Positions 43,685 through 52,548 of a stretch of 64,000 bases of DNA are shown piece after piece; position 1 is the first letter of the stretch; each line of letters starts with the position of its first letter. A program made the translations under genes and the position numbers. Below the pieces are notes generated by a model. It was not told where the DNA came from. It saw nothing but the letters and a program-made list of their open reading frames with translations, and did no database searches. Source of the DNA: Paenibacillus tuaregi (GTDB lineage: Bacteria; Bacillota; Bacilli; Paenibacillales; Paenibacillaceae); the NCBI RefSeq assembly GCF_900086655.1, contig NZ_LT575476.1:1014243-1078242 (forward strand), in the 5' to 3' direction.

Positions 43685-44623
43685 ATGCAATATCGGAGAC
43701 TTGGAGGCAGCGGGCTCAAGGTTAGTGAGATCAGCTTGGGCAGCTGGCTGACTTATGGCGGTTATGTCGAGCGAGAGAAGGCTGTACAATCTATCCGTAC
43801 GGCTTATGATCAAGGTGTTAATTTCTTCGATACGGCCAATGTGTATGAGCGAGGGGCAGCGGAAGAGCTGCTTGGCCAGACTCTGAGGGATTATCCGCGT
43901 GAGTCGTATGTGCTTGCAACCAAAGTATTTGGCAAAATGGGCGATGGCCCTAATGATCAGGGCTTATCCCGCAAACATATCACCGAACAATGCCATGCCA
44001 GCCTGAAGCGGCTGGGGGCTGATTATGTAGATATCTACTACTGCCACCGGTATCATCCCGAGACCCCGCTGGAGGAGACGCTGCGGGCGCTGGATGACCT
44101 GGTACGCCAGGGCAAAGTACTGTATGTTGGTGTCAGCCAGTGGACTGCGGCACAGATGGAGGCCGCCCTTGGCGTCGCAGACCGCTACCTGCTTGACCGG
44201 ATTGTAGTGAACCAGCCGCTTTACAACATGTTCGAACGCGGTATCGAACAGGAGATTATTCCGCTGGGTGAACGCAAAGGGATTGGGCAGGTTGTCTATT
44301 CCCCGCTCGCTCAAGGCGTGCTTACCGGGAAATACACAAGTAGCGGAGAGATCCCGGAGAACAGCCGGGCGGCGAGGCTGGGCTGGGACAGCACTCGCCT
44401 GGCCGAGGACCGGATTGCCAAGGTGAACCTGCTGGCCGGCGTTGCGTCTGAGCTGGGGATTTCCCTCACCCAGCTGGCGCTGGCCTGGATTCTGCGCCAG
44501 CCGAATGTGGCCAGCGCTCTGGTAGGGGCCAGCAAGCCGGAACAAGTGGGTGAGAATGTGAAGGCTTCGGGCATCGTTCTGCCGGGCGAGGCACTGGAAC
44601 GGATTGAAGAGATCCTAGGCTAA
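43685..44623 (+). CDS. Aldo/keto reductase (Kv-beta-like)
   Basis: A 312-residue NADPH-dependent TIM-barrel oxidoreductase; ATG 43685 follows GAAGGAGGC (an ATG at 43667 is upstream of that site). 'FFDTANVYERGAAEELLGQ' (Asp, Tyr), 'VLATKVFGKMGDGPNDQGLS' (Lys) and 'DYVDIYYCHRYHPETPLEE' (His) form the active site. 'YSPLAQGVLTGKYTS' and 'QLALAWILRQPNVASALVGAS' are cofactor segments. It resembles the voltage-gated K+ channel beta-subunit/YghZ subgroup, which reduce aldehydes such as methylglyoxal. The substrate here is unknown. Confidence 0.9.
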   Translation: MQYRRLGGSGLKVSEISLGSWLTYGGYVEREKAVQSIRTAYDQGVNFFDTANVYERGAAEELLGQTLRDYPRESYVLATKVFGKMGDGPNDQGLSRKHITEQCHASLKRLGADYVDIYYCHRYHPETPLEETLRALDDLVRQGKVLYVGVSQWTAAQMEAALGVADRYLLDRIVVNQPLYNMFERGIEQEIIPLGERKGIGQVVYSPLAQGVLTGKYTSSGEIPENSRAARLGWDSTRLAEDRIAKVNLLAGVASELGISLTQLALAWILRQPNVASALVGASKPEQVGENVKASGIVLPGEALERIEEILG

Positions 44624-44638
44624 TTTATAGCAGCGAAG

Positions 44639-44684
44639 AAATAACGCCCGCAGCTCCTGTTTTTGAGAACTGCGGGCGTTATTT
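44639..44684. terminator. Terminator between the converging reductase and acidic-protein genes
   Basis: AAATAACGCCCGCAG (44639-44653) and CTGCGGGCGTTATTT (44670-44684) form a 15-bp perfect stem with A/T ends on both sides. Confidence 0.9.
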
Positions 44685-44715
44685 AATTCTGCGTGAGATT
44701 TTGGGAATTTAAAGA

Positions 44716-45039
44716 TTACTCATCCTCTCCGCCATCATATCCGTTAATCAGGTCGGTTCCGTGCATAATAATCTCTGACGGGGATGCCGGGTCCACCGGA
44801 GTATTCTCCTGGATGGCATCAGCGTCAGGCACATCCTCAAGCGGTGCGTCCTCTGATGCATCCACTAGGTCGCCTGATCCCTCTTCGGAATACGCACTTT
44901 TGCTCTGTGTGATTCTTGTATCATGCGGAAGCAGATCATCAGCTGGAATATCATTTTCAGGTTCATGGCTTGCCAGAATTTTATACTGCTCATACTCCTG
45001 ATCGCCCCGGTTATCGTAACTTCTTGAATTGTGTTCCAT
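44716..45039 (-). CDS. Acidic 107-residue protein of unknown function
   Basis: ATG 45039 follows GGGAGGACG, a strong site that supports a real gene. The product is rich in Asp, Glu, Ser and Pro ('EEGSGDLVDASEDAPLEDVP'), has no cysteine or membrane segment, and is probably disordered. I know no family. It is monocistronic with a terminator. It lies just outside the AT-rich island. Confidence 0.65.
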   Translation of the reverse strand: MEHNSRSYDNRGDQEYEQYKILASHEPENDIPADDLLPHDTRITQSKSAYSEEGSGDLVDASEDAPLEDVPDADAIQENTPVDPASPSEIIMHGTDLINGYDGGEDE

Positions 45040-45195
45040 AACTCTCGTCCTCCCTATAACAGCTGTTTACATGGAGCTTACCCAAAACCCTTATCTTCCA
45101 AACGAAGCAAAGGGTGGGAAGTGCTGGGGGACGCATTATATGCATCAGACTATTCAAGGAGAGCTTCATAATTTATTGCATATTTTCTTTTATAG

Positions 45196-45504
45196 TCATC
45201 CAGAAGTGTCGGAGGACAAGAACATAGTCACTTGTAGGACAAGAACTTGGTCCGTTTGCTGAAATCCCTTTCTTTTCTTTATTGTGTTATTTGGGCAATC
45301 AATTTTAGGTACACCTATCGCTTTTTCTTCACTGTACATTGATATTTGAATTGTTTGTTTTGTTTCCTTAATATACTTAAATGAAAAGTTGATTTTTGGT
45401 ATTGATGCTAAATCACTAACTACATTCCTTCTTATTTTATTTTCAGTACCACCTTCTGGGGCATATTTAAGCCAGGAATAAAACTGATCTATAATATTGT
45501 GCAC
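45196..45504 (-). pseudogene. Short ORF or gene fragment ending at the Tn7-like end
   Basis: An AT-rich 102-codon frame, start GTG 45504 without a clear ribosome binding site. Its last 20 or so codons are formed by the putative transposon terminal repeats. The body ('DQFYSWLKYAPEGGTENKIR', 'VVSDLASIPKINFSFKYIKE') does not match a family I know. It may be the truncated 3' end of a gene, or a chance frame. Confidence 0.3.
45207..45253 (+). mobile_element. Putative end of a Tn7-like transposon
   Basis: The sequence begins TGTCGGAGGACAAGAAC, resembling the Tn7 terminus TGTGGGCGGACAA. AGGACAAGAACATAGTC (45213-45229) is repeated as AGGACAAGAACTTGGTC (45236-45252), 15 of 17 bases identical with a 23-base period, like tandem transposase-binding sites. 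The inside of the element would be to the right, where the AT-rich island begins. I did not find the opposite end or tns genes in the window. Confidence 0.45.
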
Positions 45505-45522
45505 TATTTGTTTATGTAAACA

Positions 45523-45570
45523 AAGCCAACAAAAAGATCGAGAAAAATTCCTTGATCTTTTTGTTGGCTT
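45523..45570 (-). terminator. Terminator of the aminotransferase-MFS operon
   Basis: The 17-base arm at 45523-45539 (starting AAGCCAAC) is perfectly complementary to 45554-45570. On the minus strand it follows the MFS stop by 8 bases and has T-rich sequence after it. Confidence 0.85.
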
Positions 45571-45577
45571 AAGGGCT

Positions 45578-46921
45578 CTAAATGGATCTCAAGGTTTTAC
45601 CTGGACTACTCGTTTCTTGTAGCGTCTTTCTCTTTGTTTCTGGAGCCCATACTAATGCAACCAAGAAACCGATAAAACATAACACTGCTGCCCAAATCAT
45701 CGTCTGATTGACACCTATTTTTAGTAATGCAACAGGGACGAGATAAGTTCCAACGGCAGACGAGAGACGCGTTATCGCAGTTGCAAAGCCAAAAGCTGAC
45801 CCCCGGATTTCAGTTGGAAATAGTTCAAGTGGATATACTGCAGTTAAAATATTTGGGCCCCCATTAAAGAGGGCGTATACAGCAAAACAAATTACGGCGA
45901 TCATGCCCGTTCCTTCCGGCAGAAAACCTAAAACAAGCAAAGGTATCGTTAACAGTAAATATCCCCAAACAGCTAGAGGACGTCTACCCACAGTTTCAAC
46001 TAATCGTAGTGCAGGAAAACAGCCTAAGAGCAAGAACAGTGTCAATGCAGCATATCCCCAAATCCATTGATTGCCTTCAGCCAATCCTAGTGCTTGCAAA
46101 ATTTGAGGCCCAAAACTATACATTGCATACTGTGGTATGTTAATAATGGACCACAGAGTTATGACGAAAACAAGCCTTCCCAAATATTCCTTCTTAAATA
46201 GCTTGGCAAAACTTGTTTTATTTTTTTGATCTTCCTGCAGGTCTTCAATTGTAACATTATCTCCCCATATCTTCTTTGCAATTAATAAGGCTTCATCGAC
46301 TCGCCCTTTACTTGCAAGCCAACGGGGGGACTCAGGAGTATCCCATCTACCAATCAATAAGATTATGCAAAAAACAGCTGAACTTCCTAACATCCATCTC
46401 CATGAATCAGGACCCCATGATAACATATAGAATCCAATGGCTGAAGCGACAATTGCTCCAACATTCCATATGGTTATTACTGCTCCATTTAAAACACCTC
46501 GATGTTTTTTGGGAGTGAATTCTGTTACTAATGCCATGGATATGGGATAATCTGCACCTATCGCAACGCCCATTATTAACCTCGTAATAAAAAACTCAAA
46601 AGGGCTTTGTACTATAAATATTGCTAATGAACTAACAAGCATTATCAATAAATCTATGATATACATTTTTTTTCGGCCGACAAAATCAGACAGATAGCCG
46701 CCTATTAATCCCCCAAAAAACATACCAACCAAAGAGGCTATTGCCTCCAAACCGATCCAAGTTTCATTCATACTCAGTGCCGGCGCTGCGGTAACAAGTG
46801 CAATACCAATCATGATGAGTATATAACCATCAATAAAAATTCCACCACTAGCAAACCCGACTATTTTTCTTATTTTAGAAGAAGTTTTAGAGTCTTCAAT
46901 TAATGATGCTGCAATACTCAT
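45578..46921 (-). CDS. MFS transporter (sugar/metabolite:H+ symporter type)
   Basis: A 447-residue, twelve-helix transporter. 'GGLIGGYLSDFVGRKKMYII' (loop 2-3), 'TRLIMGVAIGADYPISMALV' and 'ELFPTEIRGSAFGFATAITR' place it in the sugar-porter-like metabolite:H+ symporter group, which includes transporters of aromatic acids, polyols and zwitterions. It is 37 bases downstream of an omega-aminotransferase gene on the same strand and probably co-transcribed. It likely imports the substrate of the island's pathway (inference). AT-rich codon use differs from the flanking genes. Confidence 0.87.
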   Translation of the reverse strand: MSIAASLIEDSKTSSKIRKIVGFASGGIFIDGYILIMIGIALVTAAPALSMNETWIGLEAIASLVGMFFGGLIGGYLSDFVGRKKMYIIDLLIMLVSSLAIFIVQSPFEFFITRLIMGVAIGADYPISMALVTEFTPKKHRGVLNGAVITIWNVGAIVASAIGFYMLSWGPDSWRWMLGSSAVFCIILLIGRWDTPESPRWLASKGRVDEALLIAKKIWGDNVTIEDLQEDQKNKTSFAKLFKKEYLGRLVFVITLWSIINIPQYAMYSFGPQILQALGLAEGNQWIWGYAALTLFLLLGCFPALRLVETVGRRPLAVWGYLLLTIPLLVLGFLPEGTGMIAVICFAVYALFNGGPNILTAVYPLELFPTEIRGSAFGFATAITRLSSAVGTYLVPVALLKIGVNQTMIWAAVLCFIGFLVALVWAPETKRKTLQETSSPGKTLRSI

Positions 46922-46958
46922 GGCATTATGCCCCCCCTAATATGAATGAACGTGCTTG

Positions 46959-48287
46959 TCAATCAACTTTGTGCACATATTTATCAAGTAAAGATAAACC
47001 ATTGTCCAAAACAGACATAACTTCATCAATCTGTTCTTTTGTACATATTAATGGAGGTGTAATTAGTACAATATTTTTGGTATATCCAAATAAAATTCTA
47101 TTCTCTTCCATAAAACGAATCAGTTCATCTACAGGACTTGCACCTCCATAGTAGGGACACATGGGTTCGCGAGTTTTTCTGCTGTAAACCAACTCGAAAC
47201 CTCGCATTAAACCAATACCTCGCACATCATCCATACACTGGTGTTTATGGCTAAGCGTTTTGAGCCATTCATCAATGTATTCACCCATGTTTTTTGCATT
47301 TTCTACCATATGTTCTTCTTCGATAACCTCTATTACAGCGTCTGCCGTCGCACAAGCTAGAATGTGACCACTATATGTTAGACCAGCTGGTAAATATTTA
47401 TCATCGAAATAGTTACAAATATCCGTACTTACTGCCACTGCTCCAAGAGGAATATAGCCACTTGTTAATCCTTTAGCCATGACGACCATATCTGGTTTTA
47501 TACTATAATGTTCAAAAGCGAAAAACTTGCCTGTTCGACCAAAGCCAGCCATTACTTCATCGAGGATAAGTAAAATATTGAATTTGTCACATATCTCTCT
47601 TAGCTTTTTTAAATATCCATCAGGAGGAGGAAGCATACCATTCGCACCTATTACGGTTTCTACAATTACTGCTGCAATATTGTATGGGTTCTCATACATC
47701 ATAATCTCTTCAATGTGAGTAGCACATTCCAAATTACAAGATCCTGATTTTTTGCCGAATGGACAACGATAACAGTAAGGAGCAAGGCTTTTCACAGCCC
47801 CAGGCACACCTGGCTCAGATGCCCATCGTCTTTGATCACCAGTAAGCGAAGCAGCGCCAGCAGTAGCACCGTGGTATGAACGATAACGAGAGATAATCTT
47901 TTGTCTACCGGTGTAAATTTTCGCCATTTTAACTGCATTTTCTACAGCATCAGCACCCGCGTTAGTATAAAAGATCTTTCCAAAATTATCAGGAAGCTTA
48001 CTAATTAACTTTTCCGATAAATTACCCTTAGGAATAGATGAGTATTGAGGAGAGCCACATGTAAGTTTATCGATCTGTTCCTTCATGGCAGCAATTACTT
48101 TTGGATGCTGTTTTCCTACATTGCAGCTAGCCTGATCGGCACGCATATCATAATATTTATTTCCATCTGCATCATATACAAATAGCCCGTTACCAGATAC
48201 CATTGGTGTTCCGGTTACCTTATTCTGGACAGCCCATGTGAATAAACTATAATCCCTGTTTTTTTTTATAATCTCGCTTTGATTCAT
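46959..48287 (-). CDS. Class III (omega-amino acid) aminotransferase
   Basis: A 442-residue PLP enzyme. 'GLFVYDADGNKYYDMRA' near the N-terminus, 'FYTNAGADAVENAVKMAKIY', the acidic 'LLILDEVMAGFGRTGKFFA' and the PLP-binding Lys in 'VVMAKGLTSGYIPLGAV' (about residue 270) define the class. A Cys cluster 'CYRCPFGKKSGSCNLEC' is shared with several beta-alanine, taurine or GABA aminotransferases. Deamination of an omega-amino acid, perhaps released by the island's ureohydrolase or M20 enzyme, is a plausible role but is inferred. First gene of a pair with the MFS transporter. Confidence 0.88.
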   Translation of the reverse strand: MNQSEIIKKNRDYSLFTWAVQNKVTGTPMVSGNGLFVYDADGNKYYDMRADQASCNVGKQHPKVIAAMKEQIDKLTCGSPQYSSIPKGNLSEKLISKLPDNFGKIFYTNAGADAVENAVKMAKIYTGRQKIISRYRSYHGATAGAASLTGDQRRWASEPGVPGAVKSLAPYCYRCPFGKKSGSCNLECATHIEEIMMYENPYNIAAVIVETVIGANGMLPPPDGYLKKLREICDKFNILLILDEVMAGFGRTGKFFAFEHYSIKPDMVVMAKGLTSGYIPLGAVAVSTDICNYFDDKYLPAGLTYSGHILACATADAVIEVIEEEHMVENAKNMGEYIDEWLKTLSHKHQCMDDVRGIGLMRGFELVYSRKTREPMCPYYGGASPVDELIRFMEENRILFGYTKNIVLITPPLICTKEQIDEVMSVLDNGLSLLDKYVHKVD

Positions 48288-48483
48288 AAATATACACCGT
48301 TCCCTTTCTTTTTATTTTTCATATCTATAAATTAACTTCTAGAAAAACTCGAAACAATGTTTAAACTGCACATATATGTTGTAGCGTGTGCTCAAATATT
48401 ACATGAATATGTTATTTAACTTAACAAATAGATTGATTCTTATTGATTTTTTCTTTCACAGCTCGAATTTTTTTGCAACAAAA

Positions 48484-48523
48484 AAGCTTATTACAGAATG
48501 ATTTTCCGATTCTGAATAAGCTT
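48484..48523 (-). terminator. Terminator of the pucR gene
   Basis: AAGCTTATT-CAGAAT (48484-48499) pairs with ATTCTG-AATAAGCTT (48509-48523). On the minus strand it is followed by TTTTTTG. Confidence 0.85.
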
Positions 48524-48543
48524 AAAATTATATGGGTTATCGA

Positions 48544-49779
48544 TTAGATTGATTGCCTGTCCGAAAATGCGAGTTTATAGAATATGGTTAGCAGTTGAAG
48601 TTCGAAACAATCATTGATGTCAAGGAAGTTCTTATTAATGATCTGCTCAATTTTTTGCAGTCTGCTAGACATGGTATTTCGATGAATAAACAGTTTCTCT
48701 GCCGCTATGCTAATGTTTTTATCACATTCGAGATATACGCTGAGTGTTTCAAACAAATTCGTTTTTTCTGTTCGATCAATTTCTAACAAAGGTTTAATGT
48801 TCAATTCAATTAACTCATTAAGCAAAGGGTTATTTATTTGAGAAACAATAAAGAGAGGAATCAACATATCTTTGACTTCAATTACCCTGTTAGAAATTCC
48901 CAACTTATAAGCGACGTTTGCGACTTGCTTTGCTTCATCTATACTCTGGTGAAAGTCATTGAGGTCTTCGTATATATTTCCAATCCCAATATTGAAACTT
49001 GATTTATCTTTATATTCTTGAAGTTCATTGAGTATCATGTTGGCGATTTTGTTAATGGGAAGATCAAATTGGTTCTTGGGAATTAGAATTAAAAACGAGT
49101 CCAATAGAGAGGCCATTAGAGCTTTTTCGAAGTAGCGATTAAGTGTTTTTTTACAAATACTCTCGATAAAGTCTACCACTTGAGAAGATCTTTTGACCCA
49201 TTCTGACATGTCTGTTTGATGTTTTGTTATAGACAATGAGATTACAATGGCTTGATGTGGGAGTGATAACTCGAATTTATGAAATCTTGCACTTGCGATA
49301 AAAGCGTTTTTATCTCTTATATCATTGGTCATGATATCAAATAAAATGTGTTGTCCCTTTATTCTTCTATCATCGTTGTTTACAATTCGATAGCTAATTT
49401 CAGAGACAAGGTCTGTTATGGCTGGTTGTTCGCTATCTAAATATATAAGTGGCAATTCGCCTTCTTTGGCCGCATTAATTGCGTTAATAGGAACATGTGG
49501 CAAGTAATCACTCTGATAAATAATAACTGCGCTAAGATTTAGTCCTATTGCTTTGTGCATTAAAAAGAGCAGTGTCTCTTCTGGGTTTTCTTTTAATATC
49601 TCTCCCAGTATGATTAAGCAATCTCCACTTCTAAGACATGGAATTACATCCCCTGGATTTTTGGATAACTCTGCCACATGTGACCATCTAATGGCATTAT
49701 ATAGTTTCTTTTCGCCAGCCAATAGTTTTGCTCGTTTTAAATACTGGGACTCCAACAAGTGGATACATCTATAAGACAT
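48544..49779 (-). CDS. PucR-family transcriptional regulator
   Basis: A 411-residue regulator. The N-terminal PucR sensor domain ('AIRWSHVAELSKNPGDVIPCL', 'SGDCLIILGEIL', about 25-130) is followed by a GGDEF-like middle region and a C-terminal HTH_30 ('FETLSVYLECDKNISIAAEK', 'LFIHRNTMSSRLQKIEQI', about 350-400). PucR activates purine catabolism genes in B. subtilis; relatives control other nitrogen-source pathways. Its place in the middle of the island makes it the likely regulator of the flanking catabolic genes. It is monocistronic. Confidence 0.9.
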   Translation of the reverse strand: MSYRCIHLLESQYLKRAKLLAGEKKLYNAIRWSHVAELSKNPGDVIPCLRSGDCLIILGEILKENPEETLLFLMHKAIGLNLSAVIIYQSDYLPHVPINAINAAKEGELPLIYLDSEQPAITDLVSEISYRIVNNDDRRIKGQHILFDIMTNDIRDKNAFIASARFHKFELSLPHQAIVISLSITKHQTDMSEWVKRSSQVVDFIESICKKTLNRYFEKALMASLLDSFLILIPKNQFDLPINKIANMILNELQEYKDKSSFNIGIGNIYEDLNDFHQSIDEAKQVANVAYKLGISNRVIEVKDMLIPLFIVSQINNPLLNELIELNIKPLLEIDRTEKTNLFETLSVYLECDKNISIAAEKLFIHRNTMSSRLQKIEQIINKNFLDINDCFELQLLTIFYKLAFSDRQSI

Positions 49780-50102
49780 ATGTTCTCCCCCTTTTTTTGC
49801 AAGTCGTCAATGAGTAATATGAAGTTCATGTTATTGTATATATCATTATATGTCAACAATAATAACAATAGGGCTTGATTGTAATTAAGAGTTAATAGAG
49901 AATTCGAAGTTAGTGGGGGAAGTTACATAATAAATTTGTTTATTATTATAAAGACTTAATTAAAGGTGACCACTTTAGTTATATTGCCGAAAATGAAAAG
50001 AACATGATACAACTACTGAACTGTAACCCGTAAGATGGACACTTGAAAAAAGTGACCTCTTACGGGTTTTTGTGTTTTAATCATACTATCGAGAAAACAC
50101 GG

Positions 50103-50700
50103 AGAATGAACATCATGAGAAAAATCAGAACAGGATTTACTGAAGTAGAGATCAGGCTGTTGGAGTCCAATCCGAACCTAAGCCGCATATCGAGGAGAAA
50201 CATTTCGTATGCTCCAGCTTTTAAGCTCGCAGCGGTTCAAGCTAACCAAGCGGGAGGGCCACCCAAGGAAATTTTCCCAAAGCAGGCTTTAATATCGAAT
50301 TCATCGGTTAGAGGACACCTACAGAGAGCCTATACCGTTGGAGAGAGACCTATGCTAAGTACGATGAGGCTGGTTTGCTAGCGGAGCGCAGAGGTATAGG
50401 AAGTACAGGGACGATCAAAACGTGAATCTTCAGCAGAAGAGAAGCTGAAACAAGCAGATGCTCAGATTAAACTCCTCGAAGCGGAGAACGAGCTTTTAAA
50501 AAAGCTAGAAACGCTCGAAAGGCGAGACAGTAAGGAGTTGACGCCTTCCGAGCGCTTTCAGCTCATTAACCAAACGGTTCGTAAGCATGCGTTACGACGT
50601 TTAACACGTTACCTTTGTCGAATTGCTGATGTTAGTTCGAGCGGCTATTATCGTTGGTGCAGGGCTGAAAAAACACGTGGCTACGAGAGACGGCCGATCC
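50103..50700 (+). pseudogene. IS3-family orfA remnant (frameshifted)
   Basis: The helix-turn-helix part begins 'MRKIRTGFTEVEIRLLESNP' at about 50115. The frame then shifts near 50280 ('LYRWRETYAKYDEAGLLAER' continues in another frame) and again near 50400 ('EEKLKQADAQIKLLEAENEL', the leucine-zipper part, resumes in a third frame). At least two frameshifts separate pieces of one ancestral protein. Confidence 0.75.
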
Positions 50701-51357
50701 ATACGACTTCCAGCTTATTAAGGGGCATTTTGAAGCCTTGAACGGAACAGCAGGCGCATTGGTCATCAAAATGAGGCTGGAGAAATTGAATGGCATAGTA
50801 ATGAATCATAAAAAGATTCGTCGTATCATGCGCAAGTTCGGGTTGGCAGCTATGATCCGTCAAGCCAATCCCTATCGCAAGATGGCTAAAGCGACGCAAG
50901 AACATCGTACATGTCCTAACCTTCTGGAGCGCAAGTTTGATCAGGGAGAACCAGAGAAGGTCTTCCTTACAGACATCACATGCATGCGCTATGGTAGCGG
51001 TCAATGGGCATATCTTTCTTGTGTGAAGGATGATGCTACGAGGCAAATATTGGCGCACTATCTCTCTTCAACTTTGGAGTTAACATTGGTTGAACGGACC
51101 ATGGCTCGCTTACTCAAACGATTGGACGGCAATATTCATCCAGACGCCATCTTCCATTCCGACCAGGGGGACACACCATACACACCCTAGAACCCGTCTC
51201 CTTATCGCCAAGGCTAGGTACTACAAAGATTGTCAATCTCTTAAAGAACTGCGACTACAGGTTAATGATTATATGGCCCATTACAATTCAGAAGGCTATC
51301 AATGGACATTAAAAAAGATGACTTCTGATGAATTCAGAAGCCATCTCTTAGCTGCTT
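50700..51357 (+). pseudogene. IS3-family orfB (DDE transposase) remnant with internal deletion
   Basis: 'VIKMRLEKLNGIVMNHKKIR' and 'KIMRKFG...' type motifs lead to the first catalytic Asp ('VFLTDITCMRYG', near 50970) and the second ('IFHSDQG', near 51165). Soon after it the frame breaks, and the sequence resumes near 51220 at the C-terminal 'YYKDCQSLKELRLQVNDYMA'. About 50 codons, including the region of the catalytic Glu, are missing. Confidence 0.8.
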
Positions 51358-51407
51358 AAGATCATAGTCACTTTTTCAATGCTATCCACAAAGGGGGTTA
51401 CAGTTCA

Positions 51408-51599
51408 CTACCCGGTTCTTGAAGGCTTTTGCTTTCCAGGCGATATCGAAGGTGATCGGCCACACTTTGTTAATAGTCGGTATACATAAAAATATTATCT
51501 CTTTAAGCCTACAAAAAAAGGGGGCATCCAACAAGTCTTCATTGACGACTTTTGAATACACCCCGCTTGATCGAATCTACTCAGATTGTTACTACACTT
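51408..51599. other. Spacer between the IS remnant and the AEC gene
   Basis: About 190 bases, the first third more GC-rich than the surrounding island. A 75-codon frame (51419-51646, +) runs through it but has no convincing ribosome binding site and overlaps the AEC 3' end. It may be debris of another mobile element. Confidence 0.3.
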
Positions 51600-52547
51600 C
51601 TATGGAAAAAGTACATATTGAGCACAAATTGCTGTTATTGGGATAGTCACAATACTTAGTAATGTGGAAAGTAATGTCCCTTTTGTAGCAAAATCGATAT
51701 CTCTATCAAATTTTTGAGCAAATACAACAGAAGATAACGCTACGGGCATACCAGCTTGAATAACAATGACCAATTTTAATAAATCAGGCATCCATGTTAC
51801 TTGATGTACTATTAATAATGCCAGAAAAGGCGTTACAAGTAATTTGAGAAAACACGTCCAAAATATAATTGAGTTACTAAAAAAGTCTTTGATTGGAATC
51901 GTGGCCAATTGTATTCCTAATATTAACATAGCCATTGCAGGTGTAGCAGATCCTATAATTTCAATTGATTCTTTAAAAACATTTGGCAGTGAAATTTGCG
52001 CTGAGAATAACAATAAGCCCAGAATTACACTAACAAAGCACGGATTCATCAGACTTCGCAAGAAAGTTTTTTTTCGAAACTTATCTTTTATATTACTTCC
52101 ACCCATTTTTACCATCTGCATTCCAACAGAAAACATAAAGATATCGTACACCGCGTCACATAATATTCCATAGAAAGCAGCCTCTTGACCAAATAAAGAA
52201 TTTAATACAACAACGCCTATCATACCTGTATTACCGAATACTGACATGAAAATAAAAAGATTCGATTGATTTACGTTGATATTTTTTATTTTAACTAATA
52301 GCTTTGCTAAAAGTAGTAACACCAATATCAATATCGTAAATATCAATACTATGATTAAAGCATTTTTTACGACTTGACAGGAGTATTCTAACTGCATAGA
52401 ACTTAAAATCATACACGGATAAGTAACCGTTGTTGCTACCGTTGCAAGCTCAATGGATGTTGATTTTTTAAAAGTATTGAATTTGCGTGCAACATAACCT
52501 GGAATAATCATAACAAATATCTTAATCAAAGCTAAAGCAATGATCAT
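51600..52547 (-). CDS. AEC-family transporter
   Basis: A 315-residue, ten-helix membrane protein of the auxin efflux carrier/malonate permease family. 'IPGYVARKFNTF' at helix 1, 'FIFMSVFGNTGMIGVVVLNSLFGQEA' (in part) and 'QAGMPVALSSVVFAQKFDRD' near the C-terminus are characteristic. Its start lies two bases beyond the M20 stop, with GGAGGAG inside the M20 3' end, so the two are co-translated. Bacterial relatives move organic acids or amino acids; here it could export or import a pathway intermediate. Confidence 0.86.
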   Translation of the reverse strand: MIIALALIKIFVMIIPGYVARKFNTFKKSTSIELATVATTVTYPCMILSSMQLEYSCQVVKNALIIVLIFTILILVLLLLAKLLVKIKNINVNQSNLFIFMSVFGNTGMIGVVVLNSLFGQEAAFYGILCDAVYDIFMFSVGMQMVKMGGSNIKDKFRKKTFLRSLMNPCFVSVILGLLLFSAQISLPNVFKESIEIIGSATPAMAMLILGIQLATIPIKDFFSNSIIFWTCFLKLLVTPFLALLIVHQVTWMPDLLKLVIVIQAGMPVALSSVVFAQKFDRDIDFATKGTLLSTLLSIVTIPITAICAQYVLFP

Positions 52548-52548
52548 A

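Larger units (their letters stand above)
50017..51407 (+). mobile_element. Decayed IS3-family insertion sequence with intact ends
   Basis: The ends are imperfect inverted repeats of about 40 bases beginning TGAACTGTAACCC, with TTGAAAAA and GTGAC also shared. CTAC flanks both ends directly (50013-50016 and 51408-51411), a 4-bp target duplication of the length IS3 elements make. The transposase frames are broken several times and part of orfB is deleted, so the copy is non-functional. It sits between pucR and the AEC gene and seems not to disrupt either. Confidence 0.85.

Noticed and set aside
51419-51646. 75-codon plus-strand frame after the IS remnant
   Set aside because: No clear ribosome binding site, no recognisable motif, and it overlaps the 3' end of the AEC transporter gene.
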